The notes: generated by a model not told the origin, from the sequence alone. 64,000 nt of DNA from an uncultured Prevotella sp. (GCA_905234815.1 CAJOIX010000004.1:12710-76709); one strand, 5' to 3'. Counted from the first letter of the stretch, positions 17,993-27,098 are shown. Numbers and translations: made by a program.

Positions 17993-18031
17993 CGCAGTTT
18001 TTTTGTGAAAACGAGATTTTCTATCTTCTTT

Positions 18032-18062
18032 TTTGATTATTCCAAAAAATATCTTACTTTTG
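18032..18062 (+). promoter_or_regulatory. Bacteroidetes-type promoter for tRNA-Ser
   Basis: TTTG at 18032-18035, 19 bases, TACTTTTG at 18055-18062, placed 37 bases before the tRNA 5' end. Both boxes match well. Confidence 0.7.
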
Positions 18063-18099
18063 CATCCGCTATCTGAAAAGGAAAGCATTTTATTGATTA

Positions 18100-18187
18100 G
18101 GAGAGGTGCTCGAGTGGTTGAAGAGGCACGCCTGGAAAGCGTGTAACCGGCAAAACCGGTTCGCAGGTTCGAATCCTGTTCTCTCCG
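18100..18187 (+). tRNA. tRNA-Ser(GGA)
   Basis: 88 bases with a long variable arm (ACCGGCAAAACCGGT). The acceptor GGAGAGG pairs with TCTCTCC; the anticodon stem CACGC/GCGTG closes loop CTGGAAA with anticodon GGA at 18134-18136. The T-loop is TTCGAAT and the discriminator G. CCA is not encoded (GCAA follows). The last 18 bases are repeated twice downstream. Confidence 0.95.
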
Positions 18188-18306
18188 CAAAGCGACAGAA
18201 GAGGATTCAAAGCTTTGAGGAAAAAAGCGAATCCTGTTCTCTCCGCAAAGCGACAGAAGAGGATTCAAAGCTTTGAGGAAAAAAGCGAATCCTGTTCTCT
18301 CCGCAA
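18170..18306. repeat. 58-bp tandem repeat copying the tRNA-Ser 3' end
   Basis: The segment CGAATCCTGTTCTCTCCGCA, which forms the T-arm and acceptor 3' strand of the tRNA, recurs at 18228 and 18286. The intervening sequence is identical, giving units 18170-18227 and 18228-18285 plus a 21-base third start. Within a unit, GAATCCTGTTCT and AGAAGAGGATTC form a 12-bp inverted repeat with one mismatch. Confidence 0.9.
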
Positions 18307-18337
18307 CTCGGGGCTTTTTGCGTGTTTTGCAGTCAAC

Positions 18338-18967
18338 TCAAAACTTCTTGCCAAAGACGATGAAGACAAAAGTCTTGACAAGGATTTTCAAATCGAACCA
18401 CAGCGACTGATGTTCCAGATAATAAAGGTCAAGCTCCAAGCGCCGGAGCATCTTCTCCATCGTGTCGGTATAGCCATTGTAGAGCGTGGCATAAGACGTC
18501 ACACCAGGCCGCAACTGATAAAGCAATTCGTAACGTCCATCACGCTCCATGATTTTATCAATAAAATATTTTCTCTCCGGCCGCGGACCAATAAAAGCCA
18601 TATCCCCCTTCACCACATTCCACAACTGCGGCAGCTCGTCCAGATGATGTTTACGCAAAAAATTCCCTACTCGTGTCATCCGAGTCTCGTTTTCATGTTT
18701 ATAGAGTTCTGGACCATTCTTTTCAGCATCAACTACCATGCTGCGAAATTTATATATATGAAATGGTTTTCCACGAAATCCGATGCGTTCTTGGCTAAAA
18801 ATGACAGGCTGCCCGTCTTCCAGCAGGACGAGAACAGCGATGATGAGAAATAACGGAGAGAATATAATCAAACAAACGACAGAAATGAAAAAGTCAACAA
18901 AACGCTTGATACAGCGTTCAAACTTATTCATCCCGTCAACAATGTATTCGTCTTCCAGTTCTGTCAT
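18338..18967 (-). CDS. Initiating sugar transferase (undecaprenyl-phosphate sugar-1-phosphate transferase)
   Basis: 209 residues. One N-terminal hairpin/transmembrane segment (FFISVVCLIIFSPLFLIIAVLVLL, about 26-50) precedes the WcaJ/PglC-type catalytic core: FSQERIGFRGKPFHIYKFRSMV, LRKHHLDELPQLWNVVKGDMAFIGPRPE and QLRPGVTSYATLYN. It transfers a sugar-1-phosphate to undecaprenyl phosphate at the inner membrane, the first step for the repeat unit built by the following glycosyltransferases. The catalytic Asp-Glu pair (LDELPQ) is present. It is the distal gene of the minus-strand polysaccharide locus. Confidence 0.92.
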   Translation of the reverse strand: MTELEDEYIVDGMNKFERCIKRFVDFFISVVCLIIFSPLFLIIAVLVLLEDGQPVIFSQERIGFRGKPFHIYKFRSMVVDAEKNGPELYKHENETRMTRVGNFLRKHHLDELPQLWNVVKGDMAFIGPRPERKYFIDKIMERDGRYELLYQLRPGVTSYATLYNGYTDTMEKMLRRLELDLYYLEHQSLWFDLKILVKTFVFIVFGKKF

Positions 18968-19091
18968 TATAGATTTTCTTTGTTTTTTTAAGAAATAAGT
19001 TGATTATGCTCCTAAATAACGGCAGAATGTTGATTTTATTATAAAGCGTAAATATTTTTATTGAAGATGGCCCGACTTTCGCTGAGATTGC

Positions 19092-19877
19092 TTATATCCA
19101 TAATTTCCAAAGGGCACGGATTGCATAACTGACGTAGCAGAAACAGGAATAGGGCAATGATAGGTGTTCTATGTTGCGATAGATGTTCCACTGCCATGAA
19201 AGGATGGATATCTTCTTTGATGTCACTGATGACTCATGCAAACGATAAAAGGCAGTGACGGAATCTGTATTTCGAGCCAGATAACCTCGTTTGAGTATTT
19301 GGAGCCACATGGCATAGTCCTCATGGTGAATATCGAGAATTTTCACTGTTCCTACTTTCTGCCGGTCGTAGATTCCTGTAAGATTCCCTATAACGTTACC
19401 ATAGAGCAATCGCCGATAATCGCACGTATGAGGTGCCCGCACCACACGTCCCCTTCTTTCTCCCGTCGATGAAATCTTCTCATAGTCAGAATACACCACT
19501 GCGACATTGGAATGGTTAAACAATGGTAATTGCTCACTCAGTTTTTCGGGCTGCCATACATCGTCGCTATCAAGAAAGGCGATGTATCTTCCTCGTGCCT
19601 GTTGAAGCGCATAGTTGCGGGGCGACGAGGGCATGCCTGTACGACATTCGTTGAAAAAGAGGTGTATGCGCGAATCGTGCCTACCGAATTCTCTTACAAT
19701 ATCGGGTGTATTGTCTGTGGAGCCGTCGTCAACAACGAGCAGTTCCCAGTCGGTATAGGTCTGGTGTATGACTGATATAATTGCTTCGCCTATATATGCA
19801 GCGGAGTTATATGTAGGCATTATGATGGATACCAATCCATCGGTGAAAGTTTTTCCCGTATCAACGTTATTATTCAC
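19092..19877 (-). CDS. Family 2 glycosyltransferase (polysaccharide locus)
   Basis: 261 residues. GT-A start VSIIMPTYNSAAYIGEA, VDDGSTDNTPDIV and the DXD-like FLDSDDVWQPEKL (about residues 103-115). Soluble, with a slightly hydrophobic C-terminus (LPYSCFCYVSYAIRALWKLW) that may touch the membrane. Likely adds one sugar to the lipid-linked repeat unit; specificity unknown. 124 bases separate it from the sugar transferase gene. Confidence 0.9.
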   Translation of the reverse strand: MNNNVDTGKTFTDGLVSIIMPTYNSAAYIGEAIISVIHQTYTDWELLVVDDGSTDNTPDIVREFGRHDSRIHLFFNECRTGMPSSPRNYALQQARGRYIAFLDSDDVWQPEKLSEQLPLFNHSNVAVVYSDYEKISSTGERRGRVVRAPHTCDYRRLLYGNVIGNLTGIYDRQKVGTVKILDIHHEDYAMWLQILKRGYLARNTDSVTAFYRLHESSVTSKKISILSWQWNIYRNIEHLSLPYSCFCYVSYAIRALWKLWI

Positions 19878-19940
19878 TATTCAAATCTTTATTTTATGGG
19901 AGTGAGTGTTAATTCATTTAGTACAAACTACATAGCAACT

Positions 19941-20861
19941 TTACTCTGCGTTCCGCCTCATGCTAAGGCTGTAATACAGATCAGGTGCTATGATGTTAAG
20001 GCAACGGGCAAAGATAACAAAAAAGAATTTCATGCGGTTATAGCGACTCATGAATATCAGGATGTCGCGTATGGAGTGCAAGGGTGATGAAAAGTAAGCC
20101 CACCTCTGCCTTATCGTCATGGCAACAATTTTTTTATGTTCCTGCTCCTCATTGTCGTGGTCGTTGTCGCATCTTCCGCATATCTTACCTGTGACAAGTA
20201 CAGGGAATCCTTTGCGAGCAGCATCGATGCCATAAGCCCAGTCAGCACAACTGTGATGGTATCTGTCGCATAAAATACCAATCTTGTTGACTACATTCTG
20301 ACTAACGAGCAAGATGTTTGCGTTTGTCATAAGACATTCCTGAGGGTTGCCGGTAGGAAGAATACTTGTCGATTTTCCGAAAATTCCGCGGGCATAACGC
20401 TTGCCGCCGTATGTAATTTCGCGACCATCCATACTGCTCACTATACCTGCATAGACACCACCTTTGCCGTATGTGTGCAGGGCGTAATAGTGGGTGCGCA
20501 GAAGTTCAATGAGTGAATCCTCGAGGAACACCGTGTCGTCGTTGATGAGCAGATAGAAATCCCAAATTGAGTTGTCACTCATGGCCGAGTGCCACGCAAG
20601 TCGCATGCCTCCTGCCCAGAACAGGTTGCCGTTGCCTGGCACAATGCGCATATCCCGATTGGAGAAGTTGGCCAACACATCGGCAGCAGTGCCGTCGGTG
20701 CAGTTGTCGTCAGTCAGGTACAGACGTACCACCACCTTTCTGCTTTCACTATCATTATAATTGTCAACAGCAGTGAAAAGTGTGCGTAGAGCAGCAAGAG
20801 TCTTTTCCTTGCGATTGTGACATGTGACGAGGACTGCAATATTATAAGGTTGATTATCCAT
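19941..20861 (-). CDS. Family 2 glycosyltransferase (rhamnosyltransferase-like)
   Basis: 306 residues. It begins IAVLVTCHNRKEKTLAALRTLF and has YLTDDNCTDGTAADV, then GNLFWAGGMRLAWHSAM and FYLLINDDTVFLEDS. The GNxFWAGG/NDDT arrangement is typical of the dTDP-rhamnosyl/galactofuranosyl type of GT2. The acceptor is unknown. Located between a GT2 and a GT4 gene of the polysaccharide locus. Confidence 0.88.
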   Translation of the reverse strand: MDNQPYNIAVLVTCHNRKEKTLAALRTLFTAVDNYNDSESRKVVVRLYLTDDNCTDGTAADVLANFSNRDMRIVPGNGNLFWAGGMRLAWHSAMSDNSIWDFYLLINDDTVFLEDSLIELLRTHYYALHTYGKGGVYAGIVSSMDGREITYGGKRYARGIFGKSTSILPTGNPQECLMTNANILLVSQNVVNKIGILCDRYHHSCADWAYGIDAARKGFPVLVTGKICGRCDNDHDNEEQEHKKIVAMTIRQRWAYFSSPLHSIRDILIFMSRYNRMKFFFVIFARCLNIIAPDLYYSLSMRRNAE

Positions 20862-20877
20862 GTTTTGTCGTTATAGT

Positions 20878-21936
20878 TTAGGCGAAGAGTTGGTCTAACT
20901 TACCGAGGGTGTTACCTTCGGAAAAGGCATTCTTCGCAAACTCGTATGCTGCGTCGGTGTATTGTTGTCTCAGGGAAGGGTCTTTCAGCCGTTGCAGCCC
21001 CTTGAGTATTGCATCACTGTCGGCTGGCGGAATAACGATACCCGATACACCATCGTGTATGGTCTCGGTATTTCCGCCCACACTGGTGACCAGTGCAGCA
21101 CAACGCATGTTGACTGCTTCAAGCAACGCCATCGAGTGATTCTCGTTGAGCGTGGCAAAGAGAAAAATGTCGGCATCGCGCAGCAACTCACACACGTCAT
21201 CGCGATTTCCCAGCAAGTACAGCCGCTCATTTACGATTGCTCCGGCACATTGCTTGCGATATTCTTCCAGGTAGTCGCCATCGCCAATAATAACAAATAC
21301 AAGACTGTCATCACAGCATTTGTTGATGGCATCTATAATATAGGCATGGCCTTTCCGATCGGTCACGCGCCCAACTGTTGTCACGATGGTTTTATCGGAT
21401 GGTATGTTCAGCATGTCGCGCAATTTCCCCTTTGATATGCCCTGCTCATCAATATTGGGGAAGGTGTTGTAAATAACTCCACTATTGGCTCCTTTGCGAC
21501 AGCACTTCAGAGCGCCCACGATATTTTGTTCCGACAGGCACACCGTGAATACTTTATCGGCAAGGAAAACTTCAATAGGCTCTATCACGTATTTCAGAAT
21601 TGTGCGGCGAAGTGTGCGTTCGGGCACATCCCAGTCGGAACCATGTACAGAAAGAACGATGCGTTTGACATTGGAAAACTTTGCCGCAAGGGTCATGAGA
21701 AACCCTACATACTGTAGTCCGCTAATATAGATACAATCTGCATGCTGGGCATTGATAAGTCTGGCATAATGGTGCACAAACCATATAGCCTTAATGGGAT
21801 TATATCCGCAACCGCCCTGTTGACTGATTCTCACAAATCTGTATTTTCTTGCAAGATAGGAGCGCTCTATGCGGTCTAGCACGGTGTTCGGTCCGCCAAT
21901 GTTGTATTGTATGTCGTGAAGCAATATCTTTCTCAT
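20878..21936 (-). CDS. Family 4 glycosyltransferase (polysaccharide locus)
   Basis: 352 residues, GT-B fold. N-terminal half: ILLHDIQYNIGGPNTVLDRIE, SVHGSDWD. C-terminal half: IVTTVGRVTDRKGHAYIIDAI, FVIIGDGDYLEEYRKQC, LGNRDDVCELLRDADIFLFATLNENHSMALLEAVNM (the E-x7-E donor region) and SVGGNTETIHDGVSGIVIP. Cytoplasmic face of the inner membrane. Its start overlaps the stop of the upstream Wzy-like gene by four bases. Confidence 0.93.
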   Translation of the reverse strand: MRKILLHDIQYNIGGPNTVLDRIERSYLARKYRFVRISQQGGCGYNPIKAIWFVHHYARLINAQHADCIYISGLQYVGFLMTLAAKFSNVKRIVLSVHGSDWDVPERTLRRTILKYVIEPIEVFLADKVFTVCLSEQNIVGALKCCRKGANSGVIYNTFPNIDEQGISKGKLRDMLNIPSDKTIVTTVGRVTDRKGHAYIIDAINKCCDDSLVFVIIGDGDYLEEYRKQCAGAIVNERLYLLGNRDDVCELLRDADIFLFATLNENHSMALLEAVNMRCAALVTSVGGNTETIHDGVSGIVIPPADSDAILKGLQRLKDPSLRQQYTDAAYEFAKNAFSEGNTLGKLDQLFA

Positions 21937-23189
21937 TCCGTAATCTCCTCATTTGTTGTCAAACTTACCGTTTTCTTAGTCTGCTGCTCATAGTATGCCT
22001 CGCTGTGAGCTGCAACGAGCATGAAGAATGAAATAAGCCAGATAGCATTATAGAACACAAAGAAGAACCCATCAAGAGCATATAACAACCCAAAGGTGAA
22101 GAACGCGAAATACATCTTGTCCCCACTCTGCCGGTATCTTCGCCATTGTCTGATCGTAAACACGAGCATCAGCGAGGTATAGAGCAACATGCCGATAAGC
22201 CCCAAGTCGGCGAAAGCTTCAAGGTAAGAGTTGTGTGCAATTTCCCTTCGGTCAGAAACTCCTTGAAAGTTTGCGCTACCTATTCCAAGGGGGAAATGAT
22301 CCACACCCACCTCTATGGCATTTTCTATAAGGCCGAATCGAGTGTCTTCAGTAATGTTTATTTCAGCCCTCTGTTTGAGGAAACTGTCGTTATATGCCTT
22401 TTCTACTTGTCCAGATGCTGCTATCAAACAGATTAAGACAATGATGCAGAAAAGGACTTTACTTTTTACAGATACCCCCTTGATGAAGCGTATATAGATG
22501 AGCATGGCATAGAGGGGCAGCTGAATAATAAGTACTTGCCTAGAGGCTGTCAGTAGAGCAACACCGAATGACATAGGGAACATCACCCAGAATGCGATTG
22601 TCCACAAAAAACGCAACGTTTTGTGTTCCACTATTTCGCTGAGAACATAGCAAAGGAACGAGAAATAAAATGTGTAGTATGCAAGAGTGTTGGCATTGAG
22701 GTTCTCATCGTTCAGACGGTCGCTATTATCAGTCATGAACACGAGGATGTGGTGCGCCGCATAGTTCCATGCACTAATATACAGCAGTACCCATACAAAA
22801 TAGAGGTATGGCGCGTTACTCAGTTTCCGACCTTGTATGGAGACGACGTATGACAGCAGGTACGCTCCAAGCAGTGCATGCAACTCAAGACTCGCCAATT
22901 CTTTGTTGTCGGCCCATAGATAGGCTATGCAGTCCCATACAAACAGCAGGTATAGAATCTTTTCGTACACATTCATACGAAAGCCTTTGTTCGCCAGCGT
23001 GCTCAACAGGAATGCTATAGGTAGCGCTATATAGAGTCCGACCTTATTGGCCGTTTCTGAAAGCAAGCTGAACATGGCTGCAATCCACATCATGACAATG
23101 CTAATACCGCTGAACAGGTTGGGGGCGATGTATCTTATTCTCTTTATTCTCATTTTTATCAGGGGTATCTGATTACTGAGCCACGGCAT
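21933..23189 (-). CDS. O-antigen/capsule polymerase-like membrane protein (Wzy/ligase family)
   Basis: 418 residues with about ten hydrophobic segments. A large loop at about 300-330 contains FPLGIGSANFQGVSDRREIAHNSYLEAFADLGLIG. This HNxYLE..adlGl pattern is characteristic of the Wzy_C/O-antigen ligase family. An internal ATG at 23153 (MRIKRIRY) with an A-rich upstream context may be the true start. Overlap with the GT4 gene (ATGA) indicates coupling. Polymerisation of flipped repeat units in the periplasm is inferred. Confidence 0.85.
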   Translation of the reverse strand: MPWLSNQIPLIKMRIKRIRYIAPNLFSGISIVMMWIAAMFSLLSETANKVGLYIALPIAFLLSTLANKGFRMNVYEKILYLLFVWDCIAYLWADNKELASLELHALLGAYLLSYVVSIQGRKLSNAPYLYFVWVLLYISAWNYAAHHILVFMTDNSDRLNDENLNANTLAYYTFYFSFLCYVLSEIVEHKTLRFLWTIAFWVMFPMSFGVALLTASRQVLIIQLPLYAMLIYIRFIKGVSVKSKVLFCIIVLICLIAASGQVEKAYNDSFLKQRAEINITEDTRFGLIENAIEVGVDHFPLGIGSANFQGVSDRREIAHNSYLEAFADLGLIGMLLYTSLMLVFTIRQWRRYRQSGDKMYFAFFTFGLLYALDGFFFVFYNAIWLISFFMLVAAHSEAYYEQQTKKTVSLTTNEEITE

Positions 23190-23296
23190 AGGGATGCCTT
23201 ACATTAAAAAAGGTATGTAACGGTGCAAAGCATAACCTTATCATAAATGGGCGGTTCATCCTTACTGACTGGTAGCGCATCATTGTATATTTCACT

Positions 23297-24262
23297 TTAA
23301 GAATTTGTTGCATAATGCTTCTTCGTAGGGAGCACATGAAAAGCAACTAATATATACATCATTTTATAATATGTCGGTATTCTTCTACTTAATATAAATT
23401 TCAGTAAGGGCATCTCTTTACACACTTTATTCCATTCTTTTCTACATTCCTTCAAATACAATACGTTATATAAATGATATACACTTGCAAAACGTAAATA
23501 TGATTTTGCGAAGGCTTTATCTTTAACTACCAACTGCCCTGCATCTATAATCCCGATTAACCTATCAACATTCCCTTTCATTAGTTCATAATTCCGTTTA
23601 CATTTTGCTACTGTTTTTGCTTGGGTAATGGAGTCTTTGTTGTACCAATAATTGTAATAATCCTTAGGAATATAAGCTATATTTTTACAATGCGAGAATA
23701 ATTGAAAGAAAGTCAACATATCCTCACCCATGGTTCCTTCAGGAAATATTATTTTATTGTAGCAAGTATTTCTGAACATTTTGTTGCATAGAGACCAAGA
23801 ATCCCTTTGAAACAAGCAATTTTCTGTAAACTCTTTAATATCCGCAAAATGACATCCTATTACTATGGTTCTGTTATCCTCTGTGACTTTTGCAAAATCA
23901 CACACCACCACATCTGCATCTGCTTCCTTCGCCTTCTCATACATAGCACGATACATATCCTTATCCACCCAGTCGTCTGAGTCGCAATGTACCACATACT
24001 CGCCCGTGGCATTCAGCACTCCCCATTTTCTTACCGCAGGCAGTCCAGAGTTCTGCTCCATTCTATGAATCCTCACCTGCCTCTTCCGCTGCGGATATTC
24101 TTCCAAAACGGAGTATAGTATCTCCATGCTCATGTCTGTTGTGCAGTCGTCAACAAACAGATACTCAATGTTGTCCAGCGTCTGTTCGAACAAACTCCTC
24201 ACACAACGTTCAATATATTCCTCAACTCCATACACGGGGACTATAACACTAACTTTTGCCAT
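23297..24262 (-). CDS. Family 2 glycosyltransferase (polysaccharide locus)
   Basis: 321 residues. VSVIVPVYGVEEYIERC, FVDDCTTDMSMEIL and the metal-binding HCDSDDWVDKDMY (about residues 92-104) give a GT-A enzyme, followed by GEDMLTFFQLF, the region of the catalytic base in this group. The C-terminal 100 residues are Lys- and Tyr-rich without a membrane helix. The gene is more AT-rich than its neighbours on either side, suggesting a separate origin. Sugar specificity unknown. Confidence 0.9.
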   Translation of the reverse strand: MAKVSVIVPVYGVEEYIERCVRSLFEQTLDNIEYLFVDDCTTDMSMEILYSVLEEYPQRKRQVRIHRMEQNSGLPAVRKWGVLNATGEYVVHCDSDDWVDKDMYRAMYEKAKEADADVVVCDFAKVTEDNRTIVIGCHFADIKEFTENCLFQRDSWSLCNKMFRNTCYNKIIFPEGTMGEDMLTFFQLFSHCKNIAYIPKDYYNYWYNKDSITQAKTVAKCKRNYELMKGNVDRLIGIIDAGQLVVKDKAFAKSYLRFASVYHLYNVLYLKECRKEWNKVCKEMPLLKFILSRRIPTYYKMMYILVAFHVLPTKKHYATNS

Positions 24263-24370
24263 TTTTGTTGAATCTATTAATCTGTGCTGAACATGTTTAT
24301 GCGAAAAAGGTTTTTATTGCACGTTGCAGGGTTACTGCACGGTTATATGCTACAGTGATAATGGAAATCT

Positions 24371-25918
24371 TCATGCTTTTGTGGAATTACGAATTGTCAG
24401 CTTACTACGAATAAATTGTAGAATCGTTTGCCGCTCACCATTATTGAGCAACACAAAAAAGAACAGTGGTATAGCCACAGCGCAATCAATGACACACAGG
24501 CATATCAATCTGATGAATGACTGTGGCAAGAGTGTTTTTACAGCCGCAGGAATTATGGGCATGATTATGGCCATGATAAGGCACGGCAATAATACGCCCA
24601 ACAGATATGCTCTGATATTGAACGGGAAATAATGATGTGTTATGATGAGACACGCTGACTGTAGGAGAATTGAAAATACTATGGTGATGACAAAAGAACT
24701 TATTGCATCGAAACCCATGTGCAGGAATATATAACAACATGGCAGCAAACAGACGTTGATGATAGTGCTCGCAATCTCATAATGTTTTATGCGTCCCGTG
24801 GCCATGGTGAGCTGTGTACATGGAGTGTTAAGAGTGCAGATTACAGCATCGATAATCATTAAAATGGAGAATATACCTGTATTGGACGGCACACTATCGC
24901 CGAGCCATAGATGCAGCACATTGTTCATCTCAAGACATAAGGGAACGGCTAAGGTCAGTAACAGTGCGAAACAAATCTTCGATTCTGTGAAGAACAACTG
25001 TTCGGCGCGACGCTTATTCTCAGCAGCCACGGCGTTAATAACCTGCGGCGCAAAAGCTACGCTGATATTGGTTGTGAAATTGGCAATGGCATTGGTCACC
25101 TGCATGGCCAGTCCCCGCGCGGCATTTACCACGGGGCCGAAGAAACTATTAAGCAGTAGGCTTAGACCCTGTCCCCGAAGCATGAAAGCAAACGTACCAA
25201 TTAGATTCCAACCAGTGAACGACAACAGCGACCTGACAATATCGATGTCAATGCGTCTTGACAGATGGAGAAAGCGCCATACTCGGAATGTATAGCCTGA
25301 GTATAGCAAGAAGTCTAACAGTGAAATTCCGCAAAGCATCATACCATAGGCCGACAGGTGGTCGTATGACAGTCTTGTCAAGGATAGAGTGGCAATAAAC
25401 TTGAGCAGTATGTCTATGATGCTCACAGCCGAGTAGTATCCCATGCGCTCTTGCGAGATAATAAGACCGACAAATGGTATCTGCATGATTTGAAATACCA
25501 TTGACACTACCGCCGTGTGAAATAAAAACAGTGTAACACTGAAACGAGAAGTGGGTACAACCAGTTGATTGTAGATATACCACAATCCACCAGTTTCGAG
25601 GAGTAGCAACACCACCAAGGCCAGTATGATGTGAATGTAGAAGCCGTTGGAGAACACCTGTTGAATACCGCGTTCTCCGTCCTTCGTTCCAGCATAGTTG
25701 TAATACCGTTGCAGCGTTGCTGACAGTGTGGTATTGAAGAAGCCGAACAGTGTTACGAATCCTATCACAATTGTATAAGTCCCGAAATCAATGTCGCCAA
25801 GGATGTGAATCAACACCCTTACCAAGCAAAGATTTACTACAAGAACGAAGAACATCCTTATATAGAGACTAAGGGTGTTCTTTGCAATACGACGATTATC
25901 TTGTAGTGATATAGGCAT
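24371..25918 (-). CDS. Polysaccharide flippase (Wzx-like, MOP superfamily)
   Basis: 515 residues with about twelve to fourteen hydrophobic segments. The start KNTLSLYIRMFFVLVVNLCLVRVLI and LGDIDFGTYTIVIGFVTLFGFF, with AARGLAMQVTNAIANF mid-protein, resemble the MATE-like oligosaccharide flippases. It would move the undecaprenyl-linked repeat unit across the inner membrane. Its ATG is preceded by three 11-bp repeats that also contain the stop codon of the upstream Wzz-like gene. Confidence 0.88.
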   Translation of the reverse strand: MPISLQDNRRIAKNTLSLYIRMFFVLVVNLCLVRVLIHILGDIDFGTYTIVIGFVTLFGFFNTTLSATLQRYYNYAGTKDGERGIQQVFSNGFYIHIILALVVLLLLETGGLWYIYNQLVVPTSRFSVTLFLFHTAVVSMVFQIMQIPFVGLIISQERMGYYSAVSIIDILLKFIATLSLTRLSYDHLSAYGMMLCGISLLDFLLYSGYTFRVWRFLHLSRRIDIDIVRSLLSFTGWNLIGTFAFMLRGQGLSLLLNSFFGPVVNAARGLAMQVTNAIANFTTNISVAFAPQVINAVAAENKRRAEQLFFTESKICFALLLTLAVPLCLEMNNVLHLWLGDSVPSNTGIFSILMIIDAVICTLNTPCTQLTMATGRIKHYEIASTIINVCLLPCCYIFLHMGFDAISSFVITIVFSILLQSACLIITHHYFPFNIRAYLLGVLLPCLIMAIIMPIIPAAVKTLLPQSFIRLICLCVIDCAVAIPLFFFVLLNNGERQTILQFIRSKLTIRNSTKA

Positions 25919-25920
25919 CT

Positions 25921-25953
25921 GTCAGAATATTGTCAGAATATTGTCAGAATATT
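25921..25953. repeat. Three tandem 11-bp repeats between wzz-like and wzx-like genes
   Basis: GTCAGAATATT repeated exactly three times, two bases before the Wzx start codon (minus strand). The TGA stop of the Wzz-like gene lies in the copy farthest from wzx. Copy-number change would alter the intergenic distance by 11 bases per unit. Confidence 0.95.
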
Positions 25954-26978
25954 ATGTCACGCGTGTAAATAATCAGGGCAACTAATAGCGAAATGAATGT
26001 TACTCCCAACACAAAGATCATGCGTTTGGGTCCAGCAGGCTTGATGGGAACGCTGGCCGATTTCAACACAGTGAAAGCGGGAGTGCGTTCTTGCAGTTTT
26101 GCCTCTGCCTGTTGCAGTTGGGTATTAAGCGTACTATAGGTATTGAACTTCAGTTGCATATCATTTTCCAGGTCTTCTTGTTTTGACCTGTAACTTTGAA
26201 GCATCACGTCAGTATTGGCATCAGCATAACTGCCATATAGACGCCGAGACTTCTCATAGACTTCTTTGGCCTTCTGCGTAAGTTTCTTGTAGTATTCCAC
26301 ATCGTTACTGGCTTTGCCTGTCCGGTATTCCGTTATGAACGATTGTAGCTGCTGCATGGCTCTCTCCGACATGGTAGCAGCAATAAGTGGGTCCTGATCT
26401 TTGATGGTTATTGTTATGACATTTGTCTTTTTGTCAACCGAGCACTTTATTCTATTCTTTATGGCATAAAATATGTCGTCCTCTTCTTTTGAGAGCCTGA
26501 AAGGGTCTATCTTGTGATTATCTTTCGCATCACTCGACTTCTTAGAAAAAAGCATTTTCAGCGGCCAGAGCATCTTTGCCCAAGGACTGGATTTCTGATG
26601 CTTGAGCAGATAATTGTAATAAGTGGTATCTATTTTCCCATCAATGCTTTTAACTGGGCTGTCAATAAGTGTCACGACGAAGTTGTTTGACTTCATCAAC
26701 TCGGGATACAATTCAGGCGATATAGCATCTATCGCAAGTTCACTACCGAGGTTAAAGCCCATCGATGATGCGATGCTGGCGAGACTGCCACTGGATCCGT
26801 TGGGGAGTCCCAACTCGGGCGCCAGCTCCACTGAGCAGGTATAGTATCTTGGCACGGGAAGAATGATTACAGACGAAACAACAACGGCAATCACAGCGAT
26901 AGTAAGAAGTTTCCATTTTATCTTGAATACCCTTTCAAGCAGGGCGCCCAGATTTATATCTTGTGAAGTATTATCCAT
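25944..26978 (-). CDS. Polysaccharide chain-length determinant (Wzz family)
   Basis: 344 residues. Transmembrane helix 1 is LLTIAVIAVVVSSVIIL (about 22-38). A long periplasmic region is helical around 205-290. The Pro-rich SVPIKPAGPKRMIFVLGVTFISLLVALIIY marks transmembrane helix 2 near the C-terminus. This is the Wzz_IV/GNVR arrangement, without a C-terminal tyrosine kinase domain. It would set chain length together with the Wzy-like protein. It is the first intact gene behind the minus-strand promoter near 27464. Confidence 0.9.
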   Translation of the reverse strand: MDNTSQDINLGALLERVFKIKWKLLTIAVIAVVVSSVIILPVPRYYTCSVELAPELGLPNGSSGSLASIASSMGFNLGSELAIDAISPELYPELMKSNNFVVTLIDSPVKSIDGKIDTTYYNYLLKHQKSSPWAKMLWPLKMLFSKKSSDAKDNHKIDPFRLSKEEDDIFYAIKNRIKCSVDKKTNVITITIKDQDPLIAATMSERAMQQLQSFITEYRTGKASNDVEYYKKLTQKAKEVYEKSRRLYGSYADANTDVMLQSYRSKQEDLENDMQLKFNTYSTLNTQLQQAEAKLQERTPAFTVLKSASVPIKPAGPKRMIFVLGVTFISLLVALIIYTRDIIF

Positions 26979-27056
26979 AGTTTGTTTTTTATGATGCTTC
27001 TTTTTTATTTTAATAGGATTTCCAAATTAGGATTATCTTATTTAGAATAATTTATA

Positions 27057-27084
27057 GCTGTCCGCAAAAATTTTTGCGGGCAGC
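27057..27084. repeat. 28-bp palindrome downstream of the export-gene remnant
   Basis: GCTGTCCGCAAAAA joined directly to TTTTTGCGGGCAGC, perfect except one T-G pair. It sits between the stop of the wza-type remnant and the wzz-like start on the minus strand. As RNA it would form a 9-10 bp stem; there is no T-run behind it. Confidence 0.9.
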
Positions 27085-27098
27085 AATCATTTCTTTCT

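Noticed and set aside
18100-18306. tRNA-Ser repeats as att sites of an integrated island
   Set aside because: No integrase, mobilisation or phage genes occur between or beside the copies, which are only 58 bases apart; kept as a tandem repeat instead.
18215-18853. 212-codon plus-strand frame across the tRNA-Ser repeats and the sugar transferase
   Set aside because: It overlaps the well-supported sugar transferase on the other strand and tRNA-derived repeats; no family features.
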